In this document: piece by piece, positions 11,454 through 24,140 of the stretch
Position numbering within the stretch: position 1 is the first letter of the stretch
How the letters are laid out: every line of letters starts with the position of its first letter
From: Hevea brasiliensis
Lineage: Eukaryota; Streptophyta; Magnoliopsida; Malpighiales; Euphorbiaceae
Length of the DNA: 64,000 nt
Assembly (NCBI RefSeq): GCF_030052815.1
Contig: NC_079510.1
Location: 44,296,725-44,360,724 of the forward strand
Direction: 5' to 3'
The notes under the pieces: model-generated
Databases searched by the model: none
Told to the model about the DNA's origin: nothing
Seen by the model: only the letters and a program-made list of their open reading frames with translations
Position numbers and translations under genes: made by a program

Positions 11454-13361
11454 CATTCATTACAAATACGGGACAGTATGACCCTCAACTAATATTGTCC
11501 ATAATAAATAGTTAATACAATTTTAACTCATTTTTATTAAGAAAGATTATAGAATACTCTTATTATATAAAAATAGTGTTATCTCTTATAAAAAATAATC
11601 AGTCTTATAATATAAAAAATAAATCCACATGATTATGAGAGATAATGCATGTACACCGGATATATTTAATAATCTTTTTAATATTATAAGAGTTATTAAA
11701 TCTCAAATTTAAATATCAACCGGTTCCATTAGTTATTTTGTTCACGCAATGTACAAATTATTTAATAATATAATATAATATATATTTTATATTTTTTATA
11801 ATTATACTATAAATTTTTAATAATAATAAAATTTTAATTATTTTTAATTTTCTTTGAAATTTAATAAATAAATAAGTTAATGAATAGATATTTTAAAAAT
11901 TATTTGACATATAAATAAAATAAAATAAACACATAAACCACTTAGTGATCTTTAAAATATAATTATTAAAATTCTTATATTTTAAATAATCTTTTAGTGA
12001 ATAATTATATACACATATATTTAAAAAATATCCTTTTTTCTAATGCAATTAAAATTTTAATTAAAAATAATTAATTTTAATAATATTTATAATGAATATA
12101 GTAATTTGTAAACTTTAAAAAATTTCAAAATTCTTAAAAAAAGTAATAAAAAGAAGTTTAGATTTTACTAACTGAGATAAGATTTTAATAGTTGTAATTT
12201 AAAATTATTTAGATAAAAATAAATATTTAATATGATAAGTTAATTTTTACATATAAATTTTAAAATAAAAAAAAAAAGATGTCATACGTTAATTTTTTAA
12301 AATATTTTTATTAATTTATATGGCATATTCTTATGAAATTTTTTTTTAACACTATACCTTCCATGGTGAAAAGGGTGTCAACTTTAGGAAGCAATTCAAA
12401 CTTGGCAGTCTGTTGGGCCATCCGCCCAATGAGAGACCATTGTGGTTGTTTTCTAACCATATGCGACACCAACTTGCCAAATTAGAAACTCAGCCGTTCT
12501 ACTTGCCTTTCCTTTTTCATTCATTCAAGGCAAGAATTTTGTCCCTTCATTTTATTTTTCTTTTTCTTTCGTCTTCTCCTTCTTTTTCATTTATTTTCGA
12601 TGGTGTGGTCCATTAATCTAACAGTCATGATAGTATATAGTTATCAAGGAAAAAACAAAAAAATATTATTGCTGTGTCCCAATTAGCTCGACCTTGACTC
12701 TCTGCTTCCTCCCAGATTTGTACACCTGTGTATGGTCCTTTTAGTCATGGATGGTTTCAGACTTTCAGTACTGAGCCACTGATAATATACATATGGTTGG
12801 CAGATTTGCTATGGGAGCAGTAGTGATTGGAGATTGCGTCAATTATTGATGGTTTGTGACACTGAAAGGAGAATTATCGTTTTTATCCTAAATCAAGATA
12901 AGCTTAATCCTGTGGAAAAAGATTGCTCCCTAACCTTCCTTCAGTTTGAAAATGATTTTTTAATGCCGGATGATTGATCCTTATCCATTCCCAAGTAACT
13001 ATACATATGCAGACTTATACATATACATATACATACCCATCTATTATAAAGTCTTTGAAAAGTGAGGCACTTTTAATATTTTTTAATATTTAACTGAGTG
13101 TTTTTTTTTTTTTTGGTTGATTCATCTCGCCTACTATTTTTGAAAACTTATTAGAAAATAAAATAATATTCTAAGACTTTGCCATGAAAGAGAATTAAAG
13201 ATTTCTTGTTACCTTCCATTTTTAAAAAAGAAAATAAAAATGACAAATCTCCAATTTTGTAAAACTATAAATTATGATTAGCTTATTTGTAATTAACTGT
13301 GCTTTGCATAATAATTTTTTATTAAAAAATAAAAAAAATGAAAAGCGAAGCTCCTCCGGCC

Positions 13362-13364
<3 letters not shown>

Positions 13365-13430
<66 letters not shown>
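13365..13430. repeat. (AT)n microsatellite
   Basis: About 32 uninterrupted AT units. Confidence 0.95.
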
Positions 13431-13433
<3 letters not shown>

Positions 13434-13783
13434 CTTATGTTTAGTTTAAGAGCTAGCAAAGGGCTGTTGGACATGGCAGACACCAATGGGCTACGAAACA
13501 GACCAATGGGTCAGTGTTGTCACTCGACAATGTGTAGCTATTATTATAGGTTTTTTTTTTTTTTAAATAATTTATTTTTTTACTGTGCTTCTCACTTGAC
13601 ATTTTTTGAATTCTATATTAAAATTTAAAAAAATTATCAAAACTTTAAATATGATATCTTACTTTTATATAATTAAATAAATAAATGTTTTATATTAAAT
13701 TAATTAATAATATAATAATTTAAATTTCCAATTTAATATAAAAAATTAACATAATATAAAAAATTAATTAGATATGAAACACT

Positions 13784-14375
13784 TCTATACCTATATATAT
13801 AAAGTATGCATGTTTTTTTATGTTGATGTCATATGGCACTCTCTATAAAAAAAAATTACCACATACAATTATGAATATATGTCAAGTGTGTATTAATTTT
13901 TTTAAATTTTAAATAAATTGCCACATAAGAATATTTAATAACTACTCTCATAATATTACAATAAGTAGCTCTTATTATAACATATATCTATAATTTTATA
14001 TATTACATACATATAATATTATTAAAATTATCAAATGAGATATTATTTAAATCTAGTACATTTCTTTAATATATTTAAGGATATAAAAAAATGTTAACAT
14101 TGAAAAGTGATTAAAATGATCATATTATTTAATACATTTAAAATTATTTTATATTTTTAATTAACATTTTTATTATTTTGTTATATTTTATTATAAAATT
14201 TTTATTAAAAAAAATGGAAAAAGCAAAAGTGTTTAGTTTACATAAAGTAATAAAAATATAATATAGAGTAATTAATAATAAACTTAAAATATTATTTTAT
14301 TTATATAAGTTAAATTAAAAAATATATAAATTAAAATTATTTTTAACCACGTGCAAAAAGCATGGTAACTGCTAG
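13784..14375 (+). mobile_element. Candidate non-autonomous Helitron
   Basis: The 5' end reads TCTATACCTATATATATAAA, a form common at plant Helitron starts. The 3' end has a stem-loop (CCACGTGC at 14347, loop AAAAA, GCATGG to 14365, with a CG bulge), then six bases, then CTAG at 14372-14375 followed by T. Helitrons end in CTRR after a hairpin and insert between A and T. The base before the 5' TC is T rather than A, so the 5' boundary is less certain. The body is AT-rich and non-coding, about 0.6 kb. Confidence 0.5.
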
Positions 14376-17300
14376 TGGATACATATTGGTGGAATTAGCA
14401 ATAGCTGGAATTGTGATTAATATGCTTCCAGCCGTCCATTTGGAAGATCCCCGTGAAAGTCTATGCGTGCGTTTCAGCCCCTCAGAAGTCAAACAATGCA
14501 CAGATCTTTTCTTTAAATTATTAACTGCATGTTTGAAACTTTTTCCTTCCATTTTGATGAGTTAGACTTTCCATTTTTATTTTACTTAAAATAAAATTTA
14601 TTATATAAATCAAGCACAGCCTAAGAAACTTACTAATAAAAAAGAGGCATTGCAAATGGGTTTCTTGACCAAGAATTACAAAGACCCAAATTAAATTAAG
14701 CCTAAACCAAATTAAAACTACCTAATCCACCTAAAACCCAATACAAAGACCCATGACCAAGAACCAATTAAACCTTTGGTTTAGGTGGATCTGACCATGA
14801 ACCCAGTTGACATGGTTTGGAGAGCAGAGGGAGACGCCCCCCTAAGAAATTGCTTCATCAGGTACAGAACGGAGAGATGAAAGCCACTAAAAAAAGTACA
14901 TGCAGAGTCCTAACTTCACACATAAAGGTGAAGAGCAAGATACTCAAAGGAACCCTTGCTCTAAAAAGATCAACATCCACTGCTGCACAGCCAAAGTCGG
15001 AAACCTAGTAGCTCAAACGTTTCGATGAGACGGAGCTTAAGACCCTCTAGGCCATAAAAGGACCGGATGCAACTGGAGGCGTCGGTACTATCCCGCGAGA
15101 TGTCCAACACCCATCCGTCGAGCAAATGCTCCCAAGCACAAAGATACACAGCAGAAGGACATAGCCTTTGCATTACAACGAGGAAAAACACAACAGTTTA
15201 CAATAACCACTCTCTCATATATCCTCAAACCTACAATCCAACAAAACTATATACATTCCGACCCACTGAGGGGAGAGCATGAAACCCACAGCCGTTCAAG
15301 AGGAACCCCCCTGGAAAAGTTGCAAAGACCGGCAGTTAAGGGAGACTAGCTCCTAGAAAAAAAAAAAAAAAGTCTCATTTCTCCATGTTAAACTTGAATT
15401 TTGTATATTGCATGTAACCATTCAATTAAATTAATTGCTAAAATTTAAACTAATTTGAATGTTTGAGGATTATACTGATAAAATTAAAAAATTTGACTGA
15501 AAAAACTTAGAAAGATTAGGATTTTTTTAGTCATTGTCTTAAAAAACATGTAGATTTGATTTTCAAATTATTAGTAATATAAAAATACACACACAAAGTA
15601 TATGGACAGTAATTTTAATATTTTACTTAATCAAAATAAATAAAAAAAATTCAATAGATAGATTTTTATTAAAAAAAATAAGGTGCAAAACTAAGGAATT
15701 GAAACATAATTGAAATTAAAGATTCGATTGTCAAAATTATAGACAATAATGGCTGACGATAAGAATAATTTTGTAAAAATTTGTGATTAAAGCAAAAGAG
15801 GTCCTATGAGATGTTAAAAGTTTGAGAAGTCAATCAGCTGAATTTGAAGATTCGATTATTAAAATTATGAACAATAGTGGTTGACAGTAAGATAGATTAA
15901 TCTTATAAAAATTTGTGATTGAAACAAAGGCGGTACTATGAGAGCTTGAAGATTTAAGAAGTCACCAAATTGAGGTATAAAATGAAGGAAAACGGAGGGA
16001 TACATCCAATATATGGTCGAAAAGCTTGAGTTTAGTGAAGATAGAGATAGGAGGAATATTGAATGAAGAGCCAAAAAGAACAACTACAACCTTGAGGATA
16101 AGTAATGAGAACTTGAAGAAAGGAGAGATCGGGTGGAGGCATACAAGAGAAGGGAGAGTTTAGAGGGTAGAGAGACCATGGACAAGAACAGTGATAGAGG
16201 AAGGTAGAAAATTTAAAATAAAGGCAATACAATCTTTTCATGACAGACTAACAGTAAAAAAAAAATTAATTTGGATAGAATTATTAATTAATTGATGAAA
16301 TAAAAAGTTAAAGACTTTTAAATATAATTATTAAAATACAAAGACGAATTAATGAATAATGACAAATCGTATGAATGCTTAAAAAAAATCAATGAATGTA
16401 GCTCTGCCCATTATTTTCATTAATGATAAATATATTTTTCTTTTATTTTTTAATAAAATATAATTTTTTACTTAATTTATTTAGTTAAGTATTCATTTTA
16501 ATTTTTTGATTATTTTCTTTTTTTTACAAAGTTTTTTGTTCTTTTTATTATGAGAGATTTTGATATTGATATATATATATATATATATATCGATTACAGT
16601 GTTTTTTAATACTATATAATTTGATACAATTTTTAGATCGAGTTAATCTAATATATCAGATGACTTTGATGAACTCTCAAAACACTAAAACATTTTCAAT
16701 TAATATAATAAAATGCAATGCCAGTAAAGTATTTTCATAATAAAAATAATTAATATTATAACTTCAAAACTGAATTAAATTGTAATTATTGTAGTATGAA
16801 AATAATTTATTTTGATATTTTAAATTTAAAAAATAAAATAAATATGTATGGTTATTTATGAATGAAATTATTTTTTTTTTCATTTTGATTTGAAAGGAAT
16901 GATAAAATGAGAAAATAACAAATTTTTCAGTTTATTCGGGCTTGCCCATCCGCTTGCTAAAGAAGTTTTTCTTTTCGACCCTTGATGCCATATATGTGTT
17001 TCACCTTATATTACACTTTAATTTATAAATTTTAAGAAATTAATCTTTAATTTTCATATTTTACATTATATTATATATTAATCTATATCATTTTAATATA
17101 TAAAGTAATTTAATTTTTATATCAATAGATAAAGTTATTGTAAATATTAAAATTATAAGAATTAAATAATTTATTTTTTAAAATTTAAAAATTAAAATAT
17201 AATATATTATAAAATTCACAGATTAAATAATTAAGTTCTTAAAACCTAATATAGGCCAAAAGTTATGGATCAAATTGTAAATTTCCAAGTTCTAACAGTA

Positions 17301-18037
17301 TTTGCTTTTTATTGAGAGGGTGATAAGAGTCTGATATAATAATATAAATGACCTAATCAACTGCGTACAAAATGCGGTCCAAAACAAAATAATGCTTCTG
17401 TAGACTGCCATGATTGCTTCCTATTTTATATATATATATATATATATATATGACATAAATTAATTAAGCTACCTCTTGGCAGTGACGGAGCCAGATGGCC
17501 GCCTAGCTTTATAAAAGAATTTACTCATATTTTTTTATTAAAAAAAGGACTATAAATAGATATATTTTGAACCCAGGAAATCAATCCAACACCGGCATAA
17601 GGTGGGCTCTTGCGTACCTAAAGAAGAAAAACAACGTTAAAATTTTGTCTTTGTTTAATTACATAGAAAAATCAATTTGATGAAGAAATGTGAACACTGC
17701 AGGCCCTCCACTGAAATTAACCCAAATATTATAGCATGGGGATAAGTAATTTAACTTTAATATGAACTCAGAAAATTAATTTAAAAAATAAAAACAGAAT
17801 AATGGCTGATCCCAAGAGAGAAAAATCCCTTGCACATTCAGAATTATGCATTGTTGTTATTAAGTTAAAGATATATAGAAATGACAGAATAAAGCGTATG
17901 GCTATTAGCTATTATCTTCACAAAAAAAATAAATGAAGATCGAACAAAAAATACAGAGGCAAAAAAATGTGAGAAGATGTTATTGATTTCTCTTCTGAGG
18001 TTTAAAAGATTGAAAAAAAAAAAAAGTCCTATATATA
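14376..18037. other. Intergenic DNA with a GC-richer repeat-like block and a tandem repeat
   Basis: No gene is recognised. The block at about 14630-15375 is clearly less AT-rich than its surroundings and ends in a 16-base A run. It looks like a decayed retroposon but has no readable RT or RNase H motif. The rest is AT-rich, with AT microsatellites near 16568 and 17424. Confidence 0.4.
15715..15972. repeat. Two-copy tandem repeat, period 128 bp
   Basis: Each unit begins near GATTCGATT (15721 and 15849) and includes AAAAATTTGTGATT and a TCCTATGAGA/TACTATGAGA block. By eye the copies are about 80% identical. No coding capacity is seen. Confidence 0.75.
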
Positions 18038-18280
18038 TTATGGGCATATAACATAATCCCTTGTATCAAGTGTATGGCTTTGGCTGAACTTGTTATGGCA
18101 AGGAGACGGCCCTGAAGGTGGCACTGGCCCTCGCGGAAAGCGGTTTTGAAGCAAGAAACTGAACTCTGCAGCCTTCGAAGGTCTGGCACAACCACCCGTG
18201 GAAGCCATTGTGAAAACTAGAAGAAGAAGAAGCACAAAAACAAACCTCAAACGCAGCCAAAATCTCTCCATCGATGACAT
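18038..18280 (-). CDS. IDA-like (IDL) secreted peptide precursor
   Basis: A single-exon gene of 80 codons. The N-terminus has basic residues followed by a strong hydrophobic run (FVFVLLLLLVF, residues 13-23), a typical signal peptide that would be cleaved near residue 30. The C-terminal half contains the EPIP-type motif FPRGPVPPSGPSPCHNK at residues 48-64. Its core PVPPSGPSPCHN fits the PxPPSxPSxxHN pattern of the INFLORESCENCE DEFICIENT IN ABSCISSION family. Known members are processed in the apoplast, carry hydroxyproline, and bind HAESA/HSL receptor kinases to trigger organ separation and stress responses. Unlike IDA itself, the two residues before HN are Pro-Cys rather than Lys-Arg, and 17 residues follow the Asn, which would need trimming. 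The start follows the first in-frame ATG; a second ATG is three codons on. It has no close gene neighbour. Confidence 0.8.
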   Translation of the reverse strand: MSSMERFWLRLRFVFVLLLLLVFTMASTGGCARPSKAAEFSFLLQNRFPRGPVPPSGPSPCHNKFSQSHTLDTRDYVICP

Positions 18281-21200
18281 GATATGAAAGCTTTCTTGGT
18301 GTTATAAATTATAAAGCAATCGCTATATAACTGGGAGGAAGAAAGGGAAGAGATGGCGGTTGAATTGAAATGCCGTTTGTATTGGACCAGAGGAAGAATA
18401 TGTAGTTGGAATCTTATTATATACTAAAAAATTTTGAAGGGTAAAGAAAATTCTTGAGGTTGGTTTAATTTGAAGATGTAGAGCAGTGCAACTATAATTA
18501 ATTTGCCCCTTTGAAGTTTGAACATGAAGTAGCTCGTTAAAATGAAAGTCATAAGTTGGAATATAGCAGCCAATATAGAAACAAAGCAAGGAATTGGTCA
18601 TCTTTAATTTCTGGTTTTCGTCTATTGCCCACTCTCTCCCCTGTGTGCAATTCTTGAAAACTACCAAGTCTACTTCTTTTTAAAAATTTAAAACCCATTT
18701 GACTTTCATTAATTACTTTTGAAAATGTTTTATATAATCGTAAATCACTTTTTCATCTATGTTGTACATTATAATTAACACTTTGAACTTTTTTAATATT
18801 AATATATAAATACTCATGTTACATGACCCTATATAAGAATGTAAAAGAAGAAAATGGAAAACATGGATTCTTTGTTTTAAAATAATAGTCTAATTCAAAA
18901 TTGCGGAGAAATATATAGAACGTGAAAATTTGTATATTCAATTTCCTGAAACTTTGGTTAAAAAAAAATAAAAATAAAAATTCCTGAAACAGCCTAAGTT
19001 CTGCTGGCTCTCCTTATATGAAGCTAATAAGCTATGTTTCCAAGAAACTCCCAAAACTTGTAAGCTTATGATTTGGAGCTTTCTTTTTGTCCTCTTCAAG
19101 ACATGATTTACATGCAACATATATATATATATATATATTCAAAGAGATTATTCTTGTGATTTTTTTTTTATTTTCAAATATTTGACAATTAACAGATATG
19201 GTCCATGTGGATGCACAAAATTTCCTGCAAAGCTATGCATAAATTATGCTTGTTTATAGGAAGACTGAATCTTGCGTGGATTATGCGGTCAATTTTGTTA
19301 ATTAGGAAATCACACTTGAACAGGCATTGAGTAGATAAGACACACATATTTATGTCCTTATTATAATTAAACAAATGCAATAAGGTCTTTTTTTTTCTCT
19401 CATTTATATGTAGTACGAAAATGAATATTTAGTTTAATGCATGCCGTGGAAAATAATTACTACAAACAAGTGTTTTTTTTTTTAAATTTCCTTTTTTTCT
19501 TTAATAAAAAAATCAAATTTCAGCCTTTGTTAGCTATGACCTCAATGCTCAGTTTATACTTACGTATTGTGAAATTGATTTGTGGTTTAGCTTTTTGGAG
19601 ACAAGATTTCGAGAAAGTCAAGAAATGACCTGCAATCCTTCAAAAAGCAGAAATGACTGCTAATTTAATAAGAAAAATAATAATCATATATAATATTTGA
19701 ATAAAATTTTTTTTATTATTCTTAATTTTTTTAGAATATTATTATTCTTGAATTTAGAATGATATAACAAAGTAATATCTAGATTTTCATTTATAATATA
19801 AATTTCTCTGAATTTTAATTTAAATAACATAAACACTCTTTTATCCTCTATTGTCAATTTATAGGCAATCAAATGACTTGAAGCATACGCCATGGCAAAG
19901 GATTTCTCTCTCTCTTCTTTCCTCTATCCACGTTGATCATGTTTTCTCTCTCTTCTTTCTCTCTCTCTCCACGTCTATGTCTCGTTCATCTGAACCCAAC
20001 CAGTTATCCTTGAAGACTCAATCACCTTTTTATCTGGGAAAACATATGGTATCGTGTGAGTCTTAGTTTTGATCTTGGACAGCTTCATGGTTTTGCAGAT
20101 GAGTATGTTATCGTCTTGTATCTTCTTCTTATATGAGTCTAACCTGCGATTGTTGTCAAAGAAGAAAGTTTAACAAAGAAAATGCTGAATGGCTAGAACA
20201 AGAAGCTTGCATCTTCAAACTATACAAAGAAGAGAGGAAATCAAGCACATCCGCTCAAACCAGCTATATTTTATATTATCAAATGCATTTTAAATTTCAA
20301 TATTAAGGTGAAAGAACAAATATCATAGCATTCAGTCCATTCCAATCAATGGTGGTGTTAGCAGCTTGTATTTTGTATAACAAAAACATGGAAAAGGACG
20401 TAACGTAGTGGCTTGACTACATCTTTCTCTTTTGGCATTCTCTTCCTGATTCTCCCTTCAATATATAACACAGTTTTATGTTAGATGTTTCAGGAACTCA
20501 ACCCTGATTTGATTCCTGGGGCTCATTTTCTTTCTTTCTGTCCCTGACGGAGAAGAAGAGGAGGCAAACTACATAACATTTATGTTGAAAATCACTTGCT
20601 TGAAACCACCATATACAATAAACTCGCATTGTAATCAGCTCATTTAGCTGTGAATGTGAGCTGGGCTTAGGCTTGAGTTTGGGTTTACCAAGTTGCAAAT
20701 TGAAAGTAAAGTTGGGCTTGGGTTTCAGGTCTTACCGTATTCCATATTATCTGACTGCAATTCGACTGAACTCAACAAGTGAAGCCTACTATGGCAAAAT
20801 CCATATTTACCCTGCTTTTTCAAAATATCCCCTCTCACACATTAATTTTTAAAAAATTAAATTAGTGAACATTACTATCATAGTCAGCATGAAAATTGAA
20901 AGAAAAATTAAACTAGTTGAAAATGTTATTAAATTCTTTTTATAAAAAGTCATAAGTTAATTTATTTATTAATATTCTTAAATTTATTAAATTATAAATA
21001 TTTATAAGTTAAATCGAGACTTTTGAAATTTAAAAGTATCACTAAACTTTTTTTTAATAAAGGTTATTGATTAATTTATAATACATTCTATTCTTTGTTT
21101 GATAATATTAATGATGTGTCTTTGACATTGATATGATATATTTAATGTTATTATTTTCCAAATATTTCTATTAAAAGTGAATCGTAATTATATAGAATGA

Positions 21201-21477
21201 GTGCGGACTTCAATTTTTATAAATATATTAATGAGTATTTCTCTCTCTTTTTTAGAGAGAATTTTCTCTCAAACAGCAATTTGCATTTTCAGTTTCTTGG
21301 TAGAGCCAAGTATTTTCACCTCTTTGCTTACCCTGCCCAAAGGGCAAGGGAGGACGTCTGATTGGATTTCTGGCCTGGTTCGGAGCAGCTCTCCCTCAAC
21401 TAGATTTGGTGTATATTGGCATTTTGTGTTATGGTTTTTTGCAGGTAGTGCATTATTTGTGGGAGCCTTCAAGAACC
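18281..21477. other. Intergenic DNA upstream of the copia element
   Basis: The first kilobase is the probable promoter of the IDL gene; I can name no specific elements in it. CT-rich patches occur at about 19900-19980, where a CTCTCTCTTCTTTC and CCACGT combination occurs twice. From about 21230 to 21477 the sequence is less AT-rich and continues on the far side of the copia element, so the copia inserted into an older unit. Confidence 0.4.
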
Positions 21478-21764
21478 TATTGAGATGTGATTCAAAGGTT
21501 GACCAAGTTTTGGAGTCATGGGTTGTTAGTAGTTTCTGAGAATTGTGAGTTTGTTTTGGTTAAATGCATAGTGAATTATGTTGCTAATAAAACTCATAGT
21601 GTAGTGGACCTCTGAAAATTTTGTTTTCTTAGTTTCCATGTAAACCTATATATAAGCACATCACAATTGTTTTTTTGGAGTACTCTCTGATATAAGCAAT
21701 AAGGCATCTGCAAACTTTATTTTTATTTTTTTTTTGTTGTCTCTTTATCATTTTTTCTGCAACA
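21478..21764 (+). repeat. 5' LTR of the copia element
   Basis: It begins TATTGAGATGTG, where the 3' LTR has TGTTGAGATGTG, so the terminal TG has mutated. It ends CAACA. It is 287 bp and contains a TATA-like CTATATATAAG near 21647. Confidence 0.9.
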
Positions 21765-21768
21765 AATT

Positions 21769-21781
21769 TGGTATCAGAGCC
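21769..21781 (+). other. Primer binding site, initiator tRNA-Met type
   Basis: TGGTATCAGAGCC lies four bases inside the 5' LTR. It is the standard copia primer site. Confidence 0.9.
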
Positions 21782-21787
21782 AGGTTT

Positions 21788-21892
21788 GGTCCTTTGGGCA
21801 ATTGAGTGAAACGTGATGCTTTGGTCCTTTGGGCAATTGAGTGAAACATGAGACTTGGGTCCATTGGGTATTGAGTGAAACACTTTTGAGTG
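21788..21892 (+). repeat. 35-bp tandem repeat in the copia leader
   Basis: Three units start at 21788, 21823 and 21858, each opening GGTCC(T/A)TTGGG and containing TTGAGTGAAAC. They fill most of the untranslated leader between the primer site and gag; the third unit has diverged. Confidence 0.85.
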
Positions 21893-21948
21893 CTTGAGGG
21901 AAACACGAGAGTGAGTATTATTTTATTTTTGAAGAAAGCTATGCAAGA

Positions 21949-22983
21949 ATGGCAGCAGCAGCAGGTTTTTCTTCCTCTCAACCACTCATACCAATTTTCA
22001 ATGGTGAGAAATATGAGTGGTGGAGCATCAAGGTGAAGACATTGCTCAGATCGCAGGAGCTATGGGACTTGGTGGAGTATGGGTTTGTTGATATACTAGA
22101 ACCCAACGAAGAAGAGGAGGAAAGGCTGAGAGAAACCAAGAAGAGGGATGCCAAAGCCTTGTTCATTCTCCAACAAGCAGTCCATGAGACTATTTTCTCA
22201 TGAATTGCAGCGTCAACCACATCGAAGCAAGCATGGTCAATTCTGCAGAAGGAGTTTCAAGGTGATTCAAAGGTCATAGTGGTGAAATTGCAATCACTAA
22301 GACGTGACTTTGAAACTTTGGTTATGAAAAATGGTGAATCAATTGCTGATTTTTTGTCAAGAGAAATGGCAATAGTCAGTAAAATGCGGTCCTACGGTGA
22401 GCAGATTTTGGATGAGACAATTGTTGCAAAAGTGTTGAGAAGCTTGACTCCAAAATTTGACCATGTGGTAGCTGCCATAGAAGAAGCTAAGGATTTGTCA
22501 GTTCTTTCCGTTGATGAACTGATGGGATCCCTTCAAGCTCATGAGTCAAGAATCAATAGGTCGTTAGAAAAGAACGAAGAGAAGGCATTTCAAGTGAAGG
22601 AGACAGTCACCAAACATGGAAAAAATGACCGTTCAGCAAGTAGAAGTCAAGGAAAAGGAGGATTTCGCAGTAGTCGTGGTCATAGTAACGGCAGAGGCAG
22701 AGGAAGAAATGATGGACAAAGGCAGTCTAATGAACAAAGTAACACGAAAAGTGGCATTCAATGTTATCATTGCAAAGAATATGGACATATAAAGGTTGAT
22801 TGTTGGTACAAAGATCAAAAGATGAATTTTGCAGCAGAGAATGATGAAGAAAACAAGCTTTTTATGGCTTGCATGGATACTAACCCTAAACCAAGTGATT
22901 TGTGGTTTGTAGACAGCGGCTGTTTGAACCATATGACAGCACTAAATCCTTGCTCTAGGAGCTTGATGAGACACAAAGGATAA
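21949..22983 (+). pseudogene. gag: gag and start of protease of the copia element
   Basis: Translation would start at the ATG at 21949. The gag domain begins with an Ala-rich start and the NGEKYEWWSIKVKTLLRSQE block. In-frame TGA at 22201-22203 breaks it where an Arg codon (CGA) is expected, and the same frame reopens directly. Downstream are the gag core, a Gly/Arg-rich stretch, a CCHC zinc knuckle (CYHCKEYGHIKVDC) and the start of the aspartic protease with DSG (LWFVDSGCLNHMT). A single-base change near 22965 shifts the frame within the protease, and this frame ends at 22983. Confidence 0.85.
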
Positions 22984-24140
22984 AAGTGCAGCTTGGCAAC
23001 AATAAGGAGATGCAAGTTGAAGGAAAAGGCATGGTGAAAGTTGACACTAGCCATGGTAAAGTAAAAGTATTGGACAACGTTCAATTTGTACCTGATTTAG
23101 AATACAATTTATTAAGCATTGAACAATTGATGGCTAGTGGATATTCCATTCTATTTGATGACAAAGCATGTGTCATTAAAAATAAGAAATCAGGCCAAAG
23201 GGTTCATATTAGCATGACTTCAAACAAGATGTTTCCGTTGGATGTTTCTAACATGGAGAATTTTGCCCTTGCTGCAAGTGTAAAGGATGACTTGAAGCTA
23301 TGGCATTTAAGGTATGGGCATCTCAACATGAAGGGCCTGAAGCTGCTCAGTGATAAAGGTATGGTTCTCGGGTTACCGAAAATTGGCTTTATTGATTTAT
23401 GTAAAGGGTGCATTTATGGAAAACAAATTAAGAAGTCATTTCCTATTGGAAAGGTTTGGAGAGCTTTAGAATGTTTAGAACTAATTCATGTTGATTTATG
23501 TGGGCCAATGCAAATTGAGTCCTTGGGTGGGAGTCGTTATTTCTTATTATTTACTGATGATTACAGTCGCATGAGCTGGGTTTATTTTCTGGAAAACAAG
23601 TCAGAAACTTTTGGTAGGTTCCAAAAATTTAAGGCTATGGTGGAGAACCAGAGTGGTTGTCATATCAAAGTTCTTTGCACAGATAGAGGTGGAGAGTTCA
23701 TATCCAAAGAATTTAATTTGTTTTGTGAAGAAAATGGCATCCATAGGGAGTTAACAACTCCTTACACTCCGAAGCAAAACGGTGTCGTTGAACGAAAAAA
23801 TCGAACCGTTGTGGAGATGGCAAGAAGCATGTTACAAGCAAGGGGACTTTCAAACCAATTTTGGGCAGAAGCTGTAGCAACATCCGTCTATTTGTTGAAT
23901 CTCTCACCAATAAGGGCTGTCATAAATCAAACTCCATATGAAGTTTGGCGTGGAAGGAAACCATCTGTAAGTCATTTACGAGTCTTTGGGTGTGTTGCTT
24001 ATGCTTTGGTAAATTCTCAAGATCGTCAAAAGCTTGATGAAAAATCTAAAAAATGCATTTTTATTGGTTATTGTACTCAATCCAAAGCATATAGATTGTA
24101 TAACCCTATTAGTGGCAAGATTCAATTAGAAGGGATGTAA
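22984..24140 (+). pseudogene. pol: protease remainder and integrase of the copia element
   Basis: The frame resumes in a new phase after the protease frameshift. It contains the rest of the protease, the pre-integrase HHCC finger (HLRYGHLNMKG, then CKGCIYGK) and an integrase core with D in the HVDLCGPM block, D in LCTDRGGEF and E in the PKQNGVVERKNRT block. The C-terminal part has the LRVFGCVAYA and KSKKCIFIGYC blocks typical of copia. The frame runs out at 24140 after a one-base shift near 24125; the RRDVIFDE block expected next is in another phase. Confidence 0.85.

Larger units (their letters stand above)
9839..13783. other. AT-rich intergenic DNA, no gene recognised
   Basis: There are only short uninformative frames. 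It contains two long AT microsatellites and two less AT-rich patches (about 10950-11250 and 12360-12620) that encode nothing I recognise. The first 200 bases beyond the LTR include a splice-donor-like CAG|GTATG on the minus strand behind a short open frame, with too little sequence to call an exon. Confidence 0.5.

Noticed and set aside
14630..15375. Possible LINE 3' end with an A run
   Set aside because: No RT, endonuclease or RNase H motif in any frame and no clear target duplication; the orientation is also ambiguous.
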